A stretch of 5,825 bases of DNA, from positions 1 through 5,825 of the forward strand of contig CAYPOY010000330.1 in assembly GCA_964412395.1 (NCBI GenBank), in the 5' to 3' direction. The notes below the pieces were generated by a model, which did no database searches, was not told where the DNA came from, and saw nothing but the letters and a program-made list of their open reading frames with translations. Source of the DNA: CAYPOY01 sp964412395 (GTDB taxonomy: Bacteria; Chloroflexota; Anaerolineae; B4-G1). Both the position numbers and the translations under genes were made by a program. Position 1 is the first letter of the stretch. The number at the start of each line of letters is the position of its first letter. Below are positions 1 to 4,668 of the stretch, in pieces.

Positions 1-46
1 GAACAAAAATGGAACCAATTGTAGGGGCATCCTGAACCTGTTTTCA

Positions 47-193
47 TCACCCTACATGTGACCCCAGTTGGTTGAGGAATCCGAACACGATCACCAGAAG
101 CCAGGCTGTCGTGGTGAATGTGGTGTCCTTCTCGACCTCGGCGTAAACTTCGCGACGGAAACTGAATGCTCCAATGATACGGTTTGTAAGCAT
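47..193 (-). pseudogene. N-terminal fragment of a Yip1-like membrane protein (48 codons)
   Basis: This 48-codon frame starts at ATG 193-191 behind a strong AGGAGG site with a 7-base spacer, and ends at TGA 49-47. The protein opens with a basic amphipathic segment (NRIIGAFSFRREVYAEVEKD), then TTFTTTAW, and enters a hydrophobic stretch (LLVIVFGFL, about residues 32-40) that would be a first membrane helix. The opening resembles the start of bacterial Yip1-family membrane proteins, which place a cytoplasmic 'R-E-V-Y-x-E-V-E-x-D' segment before about five helices; I recall this resemblance and have not searched it. Those proteins are usually near 180-250 residues, so this would be a remnant lacking nearly all its membrane helices. 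The sequence after the stop does not resume a Yip1-like pattern in any frame within the 46 bases left, so a downstream frameshift is not evident. It lies 100 bases beyond the GIN gene. It could instead be a genuine single-helix small protein. Confidence 0.5.
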
Positions 194-293
194 GGTTCTA
201 CCTCCTCCAGTGTGAGATGTGATAGGTATGTACGGACTGAAACGCGATCGCTCCTTTTTCCTACACCATCTGGCCTTCCTCTGCCTGACCGTT

Positions 294-1040
294 TTACTTG
301 TCGCCCCGGCTTGTCAACTTGCCGACGCCGCTGATGTTTTGGGTCACGTCGGGGCTGCCGAAGTACTCCACGCTGCCTGCCCCGCTGATCGTCACGTCCA
401 GCGTATCGTGCACCCAGATATCGGTGCCGCCGGCGCCGCTGATGCGCACCGTCGCCGTCTGGCTTTCCAGGTCGGGGGCGACGTAGTTGCCCAATCCGTT
501 CAGGACGATCTCCTGCGTCTCAACCTGCCTGGCCAGCTCGACGTTGCCTGCCCCGCTGACCGTGACGACCAGATCGGTGGCGCTCAGCGAGTCAATCGTG
601 ATGTCGCCTGCCCCGCTCAGGGTAATCTCCATGCGATCCGTCTCCAACTCATCAATCTCGAATTTGCCTGCGCCTGACGAGTCGAGTGCGGTCAGGTCTA
701 TCAAACTCAAGCGGAAGATGATCGCCTCGCTGGGATTGAGGAGCAAATCGTCGTCGGTAAAGCCCAGTTCGAGCGTCCCACCCCTGACTTCGGTCTCGAT
801 GTACTGCATCAGGTTGTCGTCGGTTTCGACCGTCAGCGATTCCTCGTCACCCTGGGTGATGATCACCCTGCCGAACCCCGTCAAGGCGACGCTATCAAAA
901 CCACTTACGTCTCTGTCTTCGGTAACTACGTTGCCAGAGCCTTTGATGGTTCTGAGGCCGGAAGGAATGAAAGGAATGGCACATGCGAGGCCGGCTGTTA
1001 TCAATGCGATCAGGGTTAACCACATTGAACGTTGTTTCAT
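294..1040 (-). CDS. GIN-domain (DUF2807) putative lipoprotein
   Basis: The protein has 248 residues. It begins with a signal sequence (residues 1-20, MKQRSMWLTLIALITAGLAC) ending in Cys20, which may be lipidated, although Gly at -3 makes the lipobox atypical. The rest fits the DUF2807 'GIN' family of extracytoplasmic beta-rich domains: 'GSGNVVTEDRDVSGFDSVAL' (34-53), then 'VTxxGDEESLTVETDDNLM', then a ladder of SGAG turns at 122, 142, 162, 201 and 219, with variants NGLG at 181 and SGVG at 237. Spacing is 18-20 residues, as expected for successive rungs of a beta-helix-like fold. No catalytic residues are apparent. The family's role is poorly defined; envelope sensing or structural roles are proposed because the same fold occurs in LiaF and PspC partners. 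Its site GGAGGG with an 8-base spacer lies inside the last codons of the DUF4342 gene, and only 4 bases separate the genes, so translational coupling is likely. It appears to be the last gene of the operon; I see no clear terminator after it. Confidence 0.85.
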   Translation of the reverse strand: MKQRSMWLTLIALITAGLACAIPFIPSGLRTIKGSGNVVTEDRDVSGFDSVALTGFGRVIITQGDEESLTVETDDNLMQYIETEVRGGTLELGFTDDDLLLNPSEAIIFRLSLIDLTALDSSGAGKFEIDELETDRMEITLSGAGDITIDSLSATDLVVTVSGAGNVELARQVETQEIVLNGLGNYVAPDLESQTATVRISGAGGTDIWVHDTLDVTISGAGSVEYFGSPDVTQNISGVGKLTSRGDK

Positions 1041-1044
1041 TTCT

Positions 1045-1302
1045 CTATCCCTCCTCTATCCTCTCGACGACGATTGTGCAATTCGTTACCAGGGCCGCAA
1101 TCGCGCCAATCGCTGCCAACGTCGGCGCGAGCACAGCGCCAACCACGCCCAGCGTGAGCGGAATCTCAACGAAAGTTTGGCCTTCCTCGTTCTTTATGAT
1201 GATGCGGCGAATGTGGCCCTCGTGTACCAGCTCTTTGCATTTGGCGAGCAGGCCCTCGCCGCTAACTTGATATTCCTCCGTCCGAACTTGCTCTTCGCTC
1301 AT
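1045..1302 (-). CDS. DUF4342 domain protein
   Basis: An 85-residue protein of the DUF4342 family, whose biochemical role is unknown. Three parts can be seen. Residues about 1-32 are a charged helical segment (EEYQVSGEGLLAKCKELVHEGHI) typical of the family's UBA-like start. The conserved strand RRIIIKNEEGQTFVEIPLTLG follows (about 32-52). Then comes a hydrophobic hairpin VVGAVLAPTLAAIGAIAALV (53-72), before the closing strand CTIVVERIEEG. The hairpin suggests membrane association. Length is normal for the family. The start is set by AAGGAG with a spacer of about 8 bases. The gene sits 39 bases after the LiaF-like gene and 4 bases before the GIN gene, whose ribosome binding site it contains. 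This packing puts it in one transcription unit with two envelope proteins, so a job at the cytoplasmic face of the same membrane assembly is a reasonable inference. Family assignment is strong; function is not known. Confidence 0.85.
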   Translation of the reverse strand: MSEEQVRTEEYQVSGEGLLAKCKELVHEGHIRRIIIKNEEGQTFVEIPLTLGVVGAVLAPTLAAIGAIAALVTNCTIVVERIEEG

Positions 1303-1341
1303 GTTTCTCTCCTTGTTTAGATTTGTGTCTGCTTTCCCACT

Positions 1342-2148
1342 CTAGCGTATGCCAACCGAGCCAACGCCAGTCTCGATGTTGACGTCAACCTTGTTTGGTG
1401 CTGTGTCGTAGTCCGGGGACAGATAGGTGTCGCCCACGCGCGGGAAACGGCCCTGGTCCACCGTGATTGCCGCCAGGCCGCCCTTGGCCCGGATGCGGGC
1501 CGCCACGCCGGAGGGCACCCGGATGGTCACCGAGGCCGCACCAGAGCCAATATTGACCCGCGTGTGCCCAGCATTGGCTGGCAGCGTCAGGTCGGTCGCG
1601 CTGGCTCCGGTTTGCAGCCGCAGGTCAGTCACACGCAGGTCGGCCAGGTCCAGCCGCATGTCGCTGGCCCCGGTCTCGAGGTCGAGCGAGAGTGGGATCT
1701 CACCGTTCAGGCCGAACGACCAGTCGAGCGTGTGCCCCGGCCCCCACATCCACGGCGTGGCGAAGCGCGGAAAGCCCCCGCTGGGCACGCGCATTTCGAC
1801 GTCCAGCATGTCCCCATCTCGTCTCACCCGGCGGTCCAAGCCGCCGACGAACGTTCCGGCCGCCAGTTCGCCCGCTCCGGCGCCAGCGTCCACGTGCAGA
1901 CGCCCAGCGCCGTGGTGGATGCGAACGCGGGCTCTCGCGGCGCCTTCGAGCGGGATCGTTGCCTCCTCGGCTTCGATGGAGCGTGGTCCGACGATAACTC
2001 CCCACAGCACCCATACGCCGAACGCGATCAGGAACAGGGGCCAGATCAGGCTCCATATGTTTACGTCGAGGATCCCCAGGCTGTTGAGCAGCAGCAGGAT
2101 GCCGGCCAGGATGAGGATACCTCCCCAGAACAGAGTGCTCTTGCTCAT
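1342..2148 (-). CDS. LiaF-like membrane protein with outer beta (Toastrack/DUF2154-type) domain
   Basis: A 268-residue protein. Two membrane helices form the LiaI/LiaF-type (DUF5668-like) N-terminus: about residues 5-23 (TLFWGGILILAGILLLLNS) and 33-53, the second carrying the family's W-P-L-F-L-I-A-F-G pattern at 36-44. The remaining 210 residues are beta-rich and repetitive: 'VRIHHGAGRLHVDAGAGAGELAAGTF' at 75-100, 'LETGASDMRLDLADL' at 157-171, 'LQTGASATDLTLP' at 178-190, 'NIGSGAASVTIRVPSG' at 199-214 and 'NIETGVGSVGIR' at the end. Such repeated GAS/GAG turns are typical of the Toastrack-like domain found in LiaF (cell-wall-antibiotic response regulator of Firmicutes) and relatives. Two helices would place this domain on one side of the membrane; the outside is expected from the family. 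The start is set by AGGAGG with an 8-base spacer. It lies 97 bases after the preceding membrane gene, across two heptamer repeat tracts. It is not LiaF proper: it lacks an adjacent LiaRS pair in this window. Confidence 0.82.
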   Translation of the reverse strand: MSKSTLFWGGILILAGILLLLNSLGILDVNIWSLIWPLFLIAFGVWVLWGVIVGPRSIEAEEATIPLEGAARARVRIHHGAGRLHVDAGAGAGELAAGTFVGGLDRRVRRDGDMLDVEMRVPSGGFPRFATPWMWGPGHTLDWSFGLNGEIPLSLDLETGASDMRLDLADLRVTDLRLQTGASATDLTLPANAGHTRVNIGSGAASVTIRVPSGVAARIRAKGGLAAITVDQGRFPRVGDTYLSPDYDTAPNKVDVNIETGVGSVGIR

Positions 2149-2168
2149 ATCGTTTTCCTCCTGGATAA

Positions 2169-2203
2169 TGCGTGATGCGTGTTACGTGTTGCGTGATACA
2201 TGA
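2169..2203. repeat. Five tandem heptamers, consensus TGCGTGA
   Basis: Five consecutive 7-base units follow the pattern T-G/A-C-G/A-T-G-A/T: TGCGTGA occurs as units one and four, and the other three differ from it by one or two bases. The tract is in the gap between the polytopic membrane gene and the LiaF-like gene, 6 bases from the latter's AGGAGG site. Heptameric short tandem repeats are known in cyanobacteria and occur in other lineages; no function is established here. Confidence 0.75.
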
Positions 2204-2222
2204 CCGGCACATCTTACTTTTC

Positions 2223-2243
2223 ACGTTTGACGTTTGACGTTTG
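2223..2243. repeat. Three perfect tandem heptamers ACGTTTG
   Basis: ACGTTTG occurs three times with no spacing or mismatch, 19 bases from the TGCGTGA heptamer tract and immediately beside the stop codon of the upstream membrane gene (TAG at 2248-2246). The unit differs from its neighbour but has the same 7-base period. Confidence 0.85.
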
Positions 2244-2245
2244 TG

Positions 2246-2746
2246 CTAACGGGACCGAAACAAGGGTCGGATCAGGATCAGCAAGCCCAGCACGATCAGC
2301 AGTACCGGCCAGTAGTCGCCCACAATGCCCAGCGCACCAAAGAACGATCCAAAGATCGTGAACAGCGCCAGGCTGATCAGAATCAGCCAGCCGCCTCCAC
2401 TCACCGACTGGCGGATTTCTCCACCAAGTAGGCCCGACAGGACGATTCCCACGCCGACAAAACCGGGGATCAGCGTCCAGGCGTAGGCCCAACTCTCCCA
2501 GTTCCCGGTAGCGTTTTGCCAGTACAACAACCCGCCGATACCACCGACGATGCAAGCCGGCACTGCCATAGCCGGAACTCCGGTCAGCAGGCCGATGACC
2601 AGCAAGAGTACCCCAACACCAACGATGGTCAGCGGCCAGGAGAACCAGGTCTGCAACCCTGGCACCCACTGGGCAACCAGGAACCACACCCCGAGCAGGA
2701 CCAATACCAGCCCGGCGGCTAAACTTGATCTGCGTCTACGATCCAT
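2246..2746 (-). CDS. Polytopic membrane protein with LiaI/LiaF-type (DUF5668-like) helices
   Basis: A 166-residue, almost wholly hydrophobic protein. After a positive start (MDRRRRSS, cytoplasmic by the positive-inside rule) there are about six membrane segments: residues 9-28, 35-55, 57-76, 88-108, 118-137 and 145-162, and a basic end (RPLFRSR). The pattern 'W-P-L-T-I-V-G-V-G-V-L-L-L' at 37-49 and 'W-P-V-L-L-I-V-L-G-L-L-I-L' at 146-158 is the one seen in LiaI/LiaF helix pairs (DUF5668), so the protein may be an expanded or duplicated version of that unit. No soluble domain or catalytic motif is seen. The start follows AAGGAGG with a 5-base spacer. It is the first gene after the large palindrome at 2763-2916 and lies upstream of the LiaF-like gene, which shares the W-P motif. 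A role as membrane partner of that protein is inference; the exact family name is uncertain. Confidence 0.75.
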   Translation of the reverse strand: MDRRRRSSLAAGLVLVLLGVWFLVAQWVPGLQTWFSWPLTIVGVGVLLLVIGLLTGVPAMAVPACIVGGIGGLLYWQNATGNWESWAYAWTLIPGFVGVGIVLSGLLGGEIRQSVSGGGWLILISLALFTIFGSFFGALGIVGDYWPVLLIVLGLLILIRPLFRSR

Positions 2747-2762
2747 GGCAACCTCCTTAGAT

Positions 2763-2916
2763 TGTAGGCCGGGTCAACAGGAAATAGTGGGGTGCTCGTA
2801 GCGGATGATAATCCGCTACCCCCAGATGCGGCGTATCACTGCTCGAGCCGCCCGAATACGGGGACTGTCGTCCCCTTCGAGCAGGGGTTCCCCCACTATT
2901 TCCCGAAGAGCCTACA
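2763..2916. repeat. Nested, multi-branched palindromic element
   Basis: This 154-base intergenic element folds as a closed set of perfect stems. The outer stem is TGTAGGC 2763-2769 with 2910-2916. The next is GGAAATAGTGGGG 2780-2792 with 2891-2903 (13 bp). Inside are two arms. GTAGCGGAT 2798-2806 pairs with 2811-2819 around a 4-base loop. CTGCTCGA 2839-2846 pairs with 2877-2884, enclosing GGGGAC 2860-2865 paired with 2870-2875. The nesting is consistent on both strands. It sits between the bactofilin-like gene's stop (18 bases from the outer stem) and the AAGGAGG site of the next gene, so it would be transcribed in the leader of the latter. It could be a small non-autonomous transposable element (MITE), an intergenic repeat family or an RNA control structure. 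No U-tract follows a stem, so a plain terminator is less likely. I see no coding sequence in this gap. Confidence 0.8.
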
Positions 2917-2932
2917 GGTCAAACCCATGAGT

Positions 2933-4285
2933 CTAGCCTTCAGCTTCCACCACGACGGGCGCTGCCTTGCGGCCCCTCAGCCAGTCACGGCCCCAGAGCC
3001 AGACTGCACCCAGACCCAGCAGCACGGTGGCCAGCGTTGCAAGCCACCCCAGCACGGGGATAGCGGTGATGACGACAAAGATCAACACGCCCAGCAGCAT
3101 AGGCCACCAGCGGTGCTCGGCTGCTGTGGACTTGAAGAGTCTGAAGATCAGTTGTCCGAGCAGCAGGCTGATGACGATCCTGGTGACGTAGGCCCAGGTG
3201 ATACTGAAGCCGAACGCCACTGTGCTCATGACGACGCCTCCCAGCACAACGAACCGTCCCGCCAGTTCACCCAGCGTAACGACTCCGAAGACGACAGCCA
3301 GCAGCACGGTGGCGATGACGAGGACCAACATCACCAGCACGAACGCGGCGATGGCAACTACGCCCCACCCCAGGCTTGGCAGCGGCTGGGCCTGCACGAC
3401 GCCAGCGATCTTGCGCGTCCAGTCGGGCACCAGCCACATCATCAACGCCCCGACCAGCAACAACGTGATCAGGCGGCGCAGTTGGCGCACAAACCAGCGG
3501 CCCACAAGAGCGGCTGGCGAAGGTGCTACCACTTCTGGCCTCGCCTCGACTTCGGGGATGTACTGGGCAAAGTCAGTCTCACCGGCCACAGCACCGGCGG
3601 GGATGTCCGCCTCGACGTTCGCGGTGTACTGCAGGTCCCCGGCGATACGGGCCCCCTCATTCACCGTCAGGCCGGCGGGGACCGCTGGAAGAGCGGGCAC
3701 GTTGGGCATGAAGATGAACTGGGCTGGCGACAGGGCTCCGGGCTCAGCCCCACCCATGTCCACGGCGACGTTCCCACCGACAGTGCCCGCGAATTCGACC
3801 GCTCCCCCCGCCATGTCCACGTTCCCGGCCACATCGCCGGCCAGTAACGCCTGATAGCCGACAAAGACCAGGTCGCCGCCGACGTTGGACCTACTCTCGT
3901 TCTCCAGGCTGAATCCGGCTGCGATAAGGTCATCCGTCACCTCAGCACCGACGCTCAACGCATAACCAGCGATACGGGCATCGTCCTCGACCGTGCCATT
4001 GACGACTATGCTCTGGCCCACGGCGATGAGGTCGCCTTCCACGGTACCATTGATCTCGATGGTGCCACCGACGACAACCAGGTCGCCCTTGACGGTGCCA
4101 TTCAGGGTGAACTCACTGGCGCCAACGTAGAGGTCGTCGTCAATCACCTCGTCGGCCTTGATGACAATCACGTCCCCGCCTCGGCCCTCAAAAGCCCGCG
4201 CTGTGGGGACGGCGAGGCAGACGGCCAGCAGGGCTACGCCTGCTATGGCCAGCAGCCTACGACCATGTGTATTGAACCTGTTCAT
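2933..4285 (-). CDS. Bactofilin-like beta-solenoid protein with C-terminal membrane domain
   Basis: The chosen start gives 450 residues; an ATG 20 codons upstream is less likely because AAAGGAGGG with a 6-base spacer precedes this one and a signal peptide begins here. Residues 1-31 are the signal peptide (basic NRFNTHGRR, hydrophobic LLAIAGVALLAVCLAV, likely cleavage after ARA). Residues about 45-180 form a beta-solenoid of bactofilin type: rungs such as GTVKGDLV, GTVEGDLIAVG and GTVEDDARIAG start at 63, 80, 97 and 114, then at 133, 150 and 167, an exact 17-residue step within each set. A linker (about 180-260) follows, then about five to six membrane helices between 271 and 431, ending with a short charged tail. 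Cytoplasmic bactofilins polymerise without nucleotide; the signal peptide here puts the solenoid outside. The architecture matches 'polymer-forming cytoskeletal' proteins with a DUF8173-like membrane domain. Shape or envelope scaffolding is an inference. Confidence 0.85.
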   Translation of the reverse strand: MNRFNTHGRRLLAIAGVALLAVCLAVPTARAFEGRGGDVIVIKADEVIDDDLYVGASEFTLNGTVKGDLVVVGGTIEINGTVEGDLIAVGQSIVVNGTVEDDARIAGYALSVGAEVTDDLIAAGFSLENESRSNVGGDLVFVGYQALLAGDVAGNVDMAGGAVEFAGTVGGNVAVDMGGAEPGALSPAQFIFMPNVPALPAVPAGLTVNEGARIAGDLQYTANVEADIPAGAVAGETDFAQYIPEVEARPEVVAPSPAALVGRWFVRQLRRLITLLLVGALMMWLVPDWTRKIAGVVQAQPLPSLGWGVVAIAAFVLVMLVLVIATVLLAVVFGVVTLGELAGRFVVLGGVVMSTVAFGFSITWAYVTRIVISLLLGQLIFRLFKSTAAEHRWWPMLLGVLIFVVITAIPVLGWLATLATVLLGLGAVWLWGRDWLRGRKAAPVVVEAEG

Positions 4286-4291
4286 CTTTAT

Positions 4292-4300
4292 CCCTCCTTT
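4292..4300 (-). promoter_or_regulatory. Ribosome binding site deciding the bactofilin-like start
   Basis: AAAGGAGGG on the minus strand lies 6 bases before ATG 4285-4283. The longer alternative start at 4345 has no such site and would bury the signal peptide 20 residues inside the protein. Confidence 0.85.
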
Positions 4301-4321
4301 CTTGTATACTGATGTGAATAG

Positions 4322-4346
4322 AGTGCGATTCCTAACGATTCGCACT
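4322..4346. promoter_or_regulatory. Candidate operator palindrome upstream of the bactofilin-like gene
   Basis: AGTGCGA (4322-4328) and TCGCACT (4340-4346) form a perfect 7-bp dyad around an 11-base centre, 36 bases upstream of the bactofilin-like start codon. The symmetry and position would suit a dimeric repressor or activator. I cannot identify a convincing -35/-10 pair beside it; a TATACA box nearby is too close to the ribosome binding site to serve comfortably. Confidence 0.35.
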
Positions 4347-4401
4347 AACGGCTATAGGTCAAACAATGTGGAATTACAGGTAAGGTCTTTTTATCTGTAA
4401 C

Positions 4402-4497
4402 CTATGTGAGATTCGCCTTTATGGCCTTAGCGATAGGTGTACCGGCCTCCAAGGTTAGCTCCTTACCTACTGGGTGAACAACTAAGAACTTGGCCAT
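4402..4497 (-). CDS. 31-codon reading frame with strong ribosome binding site, possible gene fragment
   Basis: ATG 4497-4495 follows AAGGAGG with an 8-base spacer; the frame ends at TAG 4404-4402. The peptide begins MAKFLVVHPVGKELTLEAG and ends in a possible short helix, TPIAKAIKANLT. The opening strand, loop and helix look like the beginning of a small alpha/beta (ferredoxin-like) domain of roughly 90 residues, the size class of the neighbouring GYD protein, rather than a complete protein. The 116 bases before the bactofilin-like start do not continue it in an obvious way. I do not recognise the family with certainty. It is either the remnant of a gene cut off after its first third, or a real small protein or leader peptide for the gene downstream on the same strand. 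Confidence 0.5.
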   Translation of the reverse strand: MAKFLVVHPVGKELTLEAGTPIAKAIKANLT

Positions 4498-4525
4498 TTT
4501 TGTCGCCTCCTTTTTCTCGAGTCTG

Positions 4526-4597
4526 TCAGGCTGCTGAAATGGTACCAGCCAACTTCCGCGCTGCCTGCAAGCAAAGAAGCCGGCTTCTGTTCAACAT
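4526..4597 (-). CDS. 23-codon reading frame behind a near-perfect Shine-Dalgarno sequence
   Basis: ATG 4597-4595 is preceded by AGGAGGTGAT, and the frame ends at TGA 4528-4526. The peptide begins MLNRSRLLCLQAARK and ends LAGTISAA; it is basic and could form an amphipathic helix. Another ATG two codons upstream is in frame but overlaps the Shine-Dalgarno region and is too close to use it. No family is recognisable. It ends 28 bases before the 31-codon frame, so the two may be co-transcribed. It could be a leader peptide, a remnant, or untranslated chance sequence; the ribosome binding site is the main support. The stretch from 4598 to 4714 upstream holds no further gene that I can see. Confidence 0.35.
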   Translation of the reverse strand: MLNRSRLLCLQAARKLAGTISAA

Positions 4598-4601
4598 AGG
4601 C

Positions 4602-4611
4602 ATCACCTCCT
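4602..4611 (-). promoter_or_regulatory. Unusually complete Shine-Dalgarno sequence
   Basis: AGGAGGTGAT on the minus strand is a 10-base match to the canonical complement of the 16S rRNA 3' end; its AGGAGG is 8 bases from the ATG of the 23-codon frame. It is the longest such match in the window, although the frame it serves is the shortest. Confidence 0.7.
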
Positions 4612-4668
4612 CATAAAGAATCGGTCAAGAGCCTCTTTCACTATCCCCATCACAAAGAGCACATATCC

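Noticed and set aside
245..252. GCGATCGC octamer, resembling the cyanobacterial HIP1 palindrome
   Set aside because: It occurs once where HIP1-rich genomes would often show more in this length, and the surrounding genes give no cyanobacterial signal.
487..1320. Long plus-strand open frame of 277 codons
   Set aside because: It lies opposite the GIN and DUF4342 genes, is Ser/Pro/Leu-rich with no recognisable domain, and has no suitable ribosome binding site; the minus-strand genes have both family matches and good sites.
1427..2203. Plus-strand and alternative minus-strand frames over the LiaF-like gene
   Set aside because: Arg/Pro/Ser-rich shadows without domain or ribosome binding site; the 1342-2148 frame has two clear membrane helices and a beta-repeat domain.
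2747..2790. Possible promoter (TTGACC and TACAAT) before the polytopic membrane gene
   Set aside because: The two boxes are only a few bases apart and TACAAT nearly touches the ribosome binding site, so spacing does not fit a sigma-70-type promoter.
2763..2916. CRISPR array or tRNA reading of the palindromic region
   Set aside because: There are no equal-length repeats with spacers, and the arms do not form a cloverleaf with the conserved tRNA bases.
2792..3854. Long plus-strand open frames (351 and 218 codons) across the bactofilin-like gene
   Set aside because: Their proteins are rich in Gln, His, Asp, Thr and Pro, as expected from the reverse complement of a G+C-rich membrane-protein gene; the minus strand shows signal peptide, rungs and helices.
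4286..4345. Upstream start for the bactofilin-like protein
   Set aside because: It has no ribosome binding site, covers the candidate operator and would place 20 charged residues ahead of a normal signal peptide.
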